Positions 4,980 through 6,990 of a stretch of DNA of 6,990 bases are shown here, in pieces. This DNA comes from Bacteroidales bacterium (GTDB lineage Bacteria > Bacteroidota > Bacteroidia > Bacteroidales > Muribaculaceae), in NCBI GenBank assembly GCA_019420545.1, contig JAHZGZ010000158.1:1-6990 (forward strand), read 5' to 3'. A program made the position numbers and the translations under genes. Within the stretch, counting starts at the first letter, position 1. Each line of letters begins with the position of its first letter. Under the pieces are notes generated by a model that was not told where the DNA came from, searched no databases, and saw only the letters and a program-made list of their open reading frames with translations.

Positions 4980-6059
4980 TTATCGGACTGACCGGTATAT
5001 TTCGTTGATACGGCGCAGGAAATTGGGGTAGGATAGCTTTCTGGCGAATGTGTCGGCTCCGGCTCGACCTATGCAGGTGCGCAGATTTTCGTCGGAGAGA
5101 AGGGCGCGCAGAGCATCGGCAAGTGCTTCGGGATCGGATGGCGGTACGAGCAGTGCATCGGTGCCGGATGTGAGGTATTCGGGCTGTGCGCCGTTGTCGG
5201 TGGTGACTACCGGCACGCCGTGGGCCATATAGTCGAGCACGGCGAGGCCGAACGGTTCGCGCCATGTCGACGGCACGACGCCTATGGCAGCCGTGGGGAT
5301 GATGGCGTGGACGTCGGGACGGAAGCCGAGCCACTCCACACGGTCGGCGATGTCGAGGCGCACGGTCTGCTGCTTGAGCGGCCCTACGTCGGCGGCTTTC
5401 CCCTCTCCGGCGATGCGCAGACGCCAGGGCAGATCGGCAATGCGCGCGAGCGCGTCAAACAGTACGCCGAGCCCCTTTTCGGGGGAGATGCGCCCGTGGT
5501 GCATTATCACCGGCACGTCTGTCGCGGGAATGTCGGCGGGAATCGCTGCAGAGTGTGGCACTACGATGCTGTTGTGGACCACGTAGAGCTTCTCAGGCGC
5601 GATGGGAGGGTTGCTGCGGAGGAATTCATCTCTGGCGAGCTGCGACACGAAAATGACGGCATCCAGGCGCTCGTAGAGGTCGCGGTAGATCGACGATGTG
5701 CGCCCCTCCTTTACGAGATGGCGTGTGAGCACCACGCGCACTCTGTCGTTGCCCGAGAGGGCACGGGCACGTGTCGCCACGATCGCGTCCTTGAAGTTGT
5801 GGACATGCACTATTGCTTCGTCGCATCTGCGCAAACGCGAGCTGAGGCGTACCGCCGACGGGAAGTCGATGGCACCGCGCAGCGGGAGCTTTGCTACGGG
5901 AGCGAGACCGGAGGCCGTGAAGCGGTCGACGACCTCGGGCACGTTGCGTGACACGATCTCTATGCGGTGGCCTTCGGCATCCATGGCGCGCGCGAGATCG
6001 AGAACGTATTGCTCGCCTCCGCCCCAGGTGTTGTTGCTTACGAGATGAATTATGTGCAT
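4980..6059 (-). CDS. Family 4 glycosyltransferase (GT-B fold), probable LPS core
   Basis: 359 residues, a full-length GT4 enzyme. The start at 6059 gives MHIIHLVSNNTWGGGEQYVL, the standard first strand and Gly-rich loop that binds the acceptor side. The C-terminal nucleotide-sugar domain begins near 183 with HHGRISPEKGLGVL, where Arg190 and Lys195 fit the conserved donor-phosphate contacts. It continues with IAGEG at 216-220 and EWLGF at 242-246. The E-x7-E motif reads EPFGLAVLD, so Glu268 is kept and the second position (276) is Asp. The enzyme should transfer a sugar from a nucleotide donor with retention, at the cytoplasmic membrane face. It sits between a WaaE-like transferase (16 bp upstream) and a Kdo-type kinase (35 bp downstream), pointing to LPS core assembly. 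Donor and acceptor are unknown. Confidence 0.9.
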   Translation of the reverse strand: MHIIHLVSNNTWGGGEQYVLDLARAMDAEGHRIEIVSRNVPEVVDRFTASGLAPVAKLPLRGAIDFPSAVRLSSRLRRCDEAIVHVHNFKDAIVATRARALSGNDRVRVVLTRHLVKEGRTSSIYRDLYERLDAVIFVSQLARDEFLRSNPPIAPEKLYVVHNSIVVPHSAAIPADIPATDVPVIMHHGRISPEKGLGVLFDALARIADLPWRLRIAGEGKAADVGPLKQQTVRLDIADRVEWLGFRPDVHAIIPTAAIGVVPSTWREPFGLAVLDYMAHGVPVVTTDNGAQPEYLTSGTDALLVPPSDPEALADALRALLSDENLRTCIGRAGADTFARKLSYPNFLRRINEIYRSVR

Positions 6060-6075
6060 ATATTATATATGATAT

Positions 6076-6858
6076 TTATTGTATGGAGGAGGCCGTCGCG
6101 AGACCTTTGCGGCGCAGCGAGCGGGCCACGGCGTAGGCTGTGAATGCTGCCGAAAAACTCTGGCGGCTTATGGTGAGGCCTATGCTTCCGTCAAGGATAG
6201 CCCGATGGCCGACATACATGCCGATGAATGCCGAGGCGCCACGGAGCAGAGGGGTGAGAGGCGAAACGGCGCGGCCCGATATGGCGATCTGTGCTCCTTC
6301 GAGTGATGCGTGGCGCTGCTGCACGGCACGGTATTCTTCGGGAGTGGTGCAGCGGTGGTGGAGCAGATCGCCGGGTATTATCACAGGATTGAATGATCCG
6401 GGGAATATCACGCGCTCACCTACGCCGCTCAGATTCCAGTTGGCATAGCGTTTGTCGAACAGGCGCAATTGATAGTCGGGGTACCATCCGCAATGTTTTA
6501 CCGGTCGCCCGCAATAGAAATTGAGACGCGCCATGCGGTAGACGCGGTGGGTGAATCCCTCTTTCTTGAGCCGGAGGATCGAGTCGATGAGTTCGGGGGA
6601 GAGCACTTCGTCGGCATCGACCGAGAGCACATAGCTGTGGGTTGTGAGCGAGGTGACAAACTGGCGCTGCGCGCCGAAGCCCGTGAAGGCACGGCGTGTC
6701 ACCCGGCAGCCGTAGCGCCGGCATATGTCGACAGTGGCGTCGGTGGAATTTGCGTCGACTACAACGATCTCGTCAGCGACTTGCTTTACCGACTTCAGAC
6801 ATGCCTCGATTCGTGAGGCTTCATTGTAGGTGATGATGGTTACTGAAAGTGATGCCAT
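6076..6858 (-). CDS. Family 2 glycosyltransferase, WaaE-like (LPS core)
   Basis: 260 residues from the ATG at 6858. The frame stays open 44 codons further, to the window edge, but that part is Pro/Ser-rich and unlike the family, whose first strand is the LSVTIITYNE seen at 4-13. Motifs: VVVDANSTD (32-40, nucleotide binding), a GFGAQRQF stretch (60-67) typical of WaaE-type enzymes, the metal-binding DAD at 81-83 within LSVDADEVLS, and CGWYPDYQLRLFDK at 123-136. The C-terminal part (about 200-247) has moderately hydrophobic, amphipathic stretches that may associate with the inner membrane. WaaE/KdtX-like enzymes add a sugar, often beta-1,4-glucose, to heptose of the LPS inner core; the actual sugar here is unknown. 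It is the first visible gene of the leftward operon and is followed after 16 bp by the GT4 gene, with an AT-only style spacer lacking a ribosome-binding motif. Confidence 0.88.
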   Translation of the reverse strand: MASLSVTIITYNEASRIEACLKSVKQVADEIVVVDANSTDATVDICRRYGCRVTRRAFTGFGAQRQFVTSLTTHSYVLSVDADEVLSPELIDSILRLKKEGFTHRVYRMARLNFYCGRPVKHCGWYPDYQLRLFDKRYANWNLSGVGERVIFPGSFNPVIIPGDLLHHRCTTPEEYRAVQQRHASLEGAQIAISGRAVSPLTPLLRGASAFIGMYVGHRAILDGSIGLTISRQSFSAAFTAYAVARSLRRKGLATASSIQ

Positions 6859-6882
6859 CTTTTCAAGGTACTGAATTTTTCC

Positions 6883-6910
6883 GGGAGCGGGTGGTGGGGT
6901 AGGGGAGGGG
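6883..6910 (+). other. G-quadruplex-forming block upstream of the GT2 gene
   Basis: The plus strand carries five runs of three or four G (6883-6885, 6889-6891, 6896-6899, 6902-6905, 6907-6910) with loops of three, four, two and one bases. This satisfies the usual four-run G-quadruplex pattern. It lies 25-52 bp upstream of the start codon at 6858. The leftward mRNA would carry the C-rich complement, an unstructured leader that might serve as a Rho-loading site (inference). No convincing promoter match was found between here and the window edge. Confidence 0.5.
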
Positions 6911-6990
6911 ACCGCCCGGCTGCTTGTCTGCGGATGTTGGATATTCAAAAAAATGTTCGTTGATACAAGAGTGTATTTAGAACAATACAA

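Noticed and set aside
4426..5031. 201-codon plus-strand open frame opposite the kinase gene
   Set aside because: It is antisense to clear kinase motifs and spans the kinase/GT4 junction, so it is a shadow.
4945..5334. N-terminal extension of the kinase to 380 residues
   Set aside because: The added 130 residues are Arg/His/Pro-rich, lie inside the glycosyltransferase gene in another frame, and resemble no kinase domain.
5220..5951. 243-codon plus-strand open frame opposite the GT4 gene
   Set aside because: Composition is typical of an antisense shadow of a GC-rich gene, with many Arg, His and Gly and no recognisable domain; the minus-strand gene has clear motifs.
6859..6990. 44-codon extension of the GT2 protein upstream of 6858
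   Set aside because: The extension is Pro/Ser-rich with no domain, while the family's first strand begins right after the ATG at 6858.

Overview
The window looks like a piece of a Bacteroidales chromosome, probably a gut genus of the Bacteroides/Muribaculaceae type. The grounds are a TonB-dependent receptor paired with a large lipoprotein, two lipoprotein signal peptides, start sites without Shine-Dalgarno sequences, and promoter-like matches to the Bacteroides TTTG / TAnnTTTG pattern. The genus is inferred; no rRNA or other marker gene is present.

Left part (1-3203, rightward): the C-terminal barrel of a TonB-dependent receptor, cut by the window edge, is followed after 21 bp by a 727-residue lipoprotein. 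The two are probably one transcription unit for an outer-membrane uptake or binding system. The lipoprotein is not SusD-like: it has two stretches that read like OB folds and a degenerate module that recurs about three times. Two hairpins follow, the second with a U tract.

Middle (3204-4016): an AT-rich intergenic stretch carries a plausible promoter for the next rightward gene. It also carries a strong promoter match pointing left, which could make a short RNA of about 95 nt ending at the second hairpin. The rightward gene encodes a 183-residue, Ala/Lys-rich lipoprotein with an 11/22-residue periodicity like LEA or apolipoprotein-type amphipathic helices.

Convergent junction (4017-4191): a perfect 29-bp inverted repeat with a 30-nt spacer. 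Each arm folds on its own and carries GTAG at its foot, as REP elements do, so the pair resembles a BIME. Read leftward it is followed by eight T, so it can also serve as the terminator of the leftward operon.

Right part (4192-6858, leftward): a three-gene operon in the order WaaE-like family 2 glycosyltransferase, family 4 glycosyltransferase, Kdo/WaaP-type sugar kinase. Spacings are 16 and 35 bp. Together these suggest assembly and phosphorylation of the lipopolysaccharide inner core. A G-rich block with five G runs lies just upstream of the first gene.

The most unusual items are the modular non-SusD lipoprotein, the BIME-like repeat used as a terminator, and the possible leftward small RNA. 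No complete new defence or mobile system is visible.
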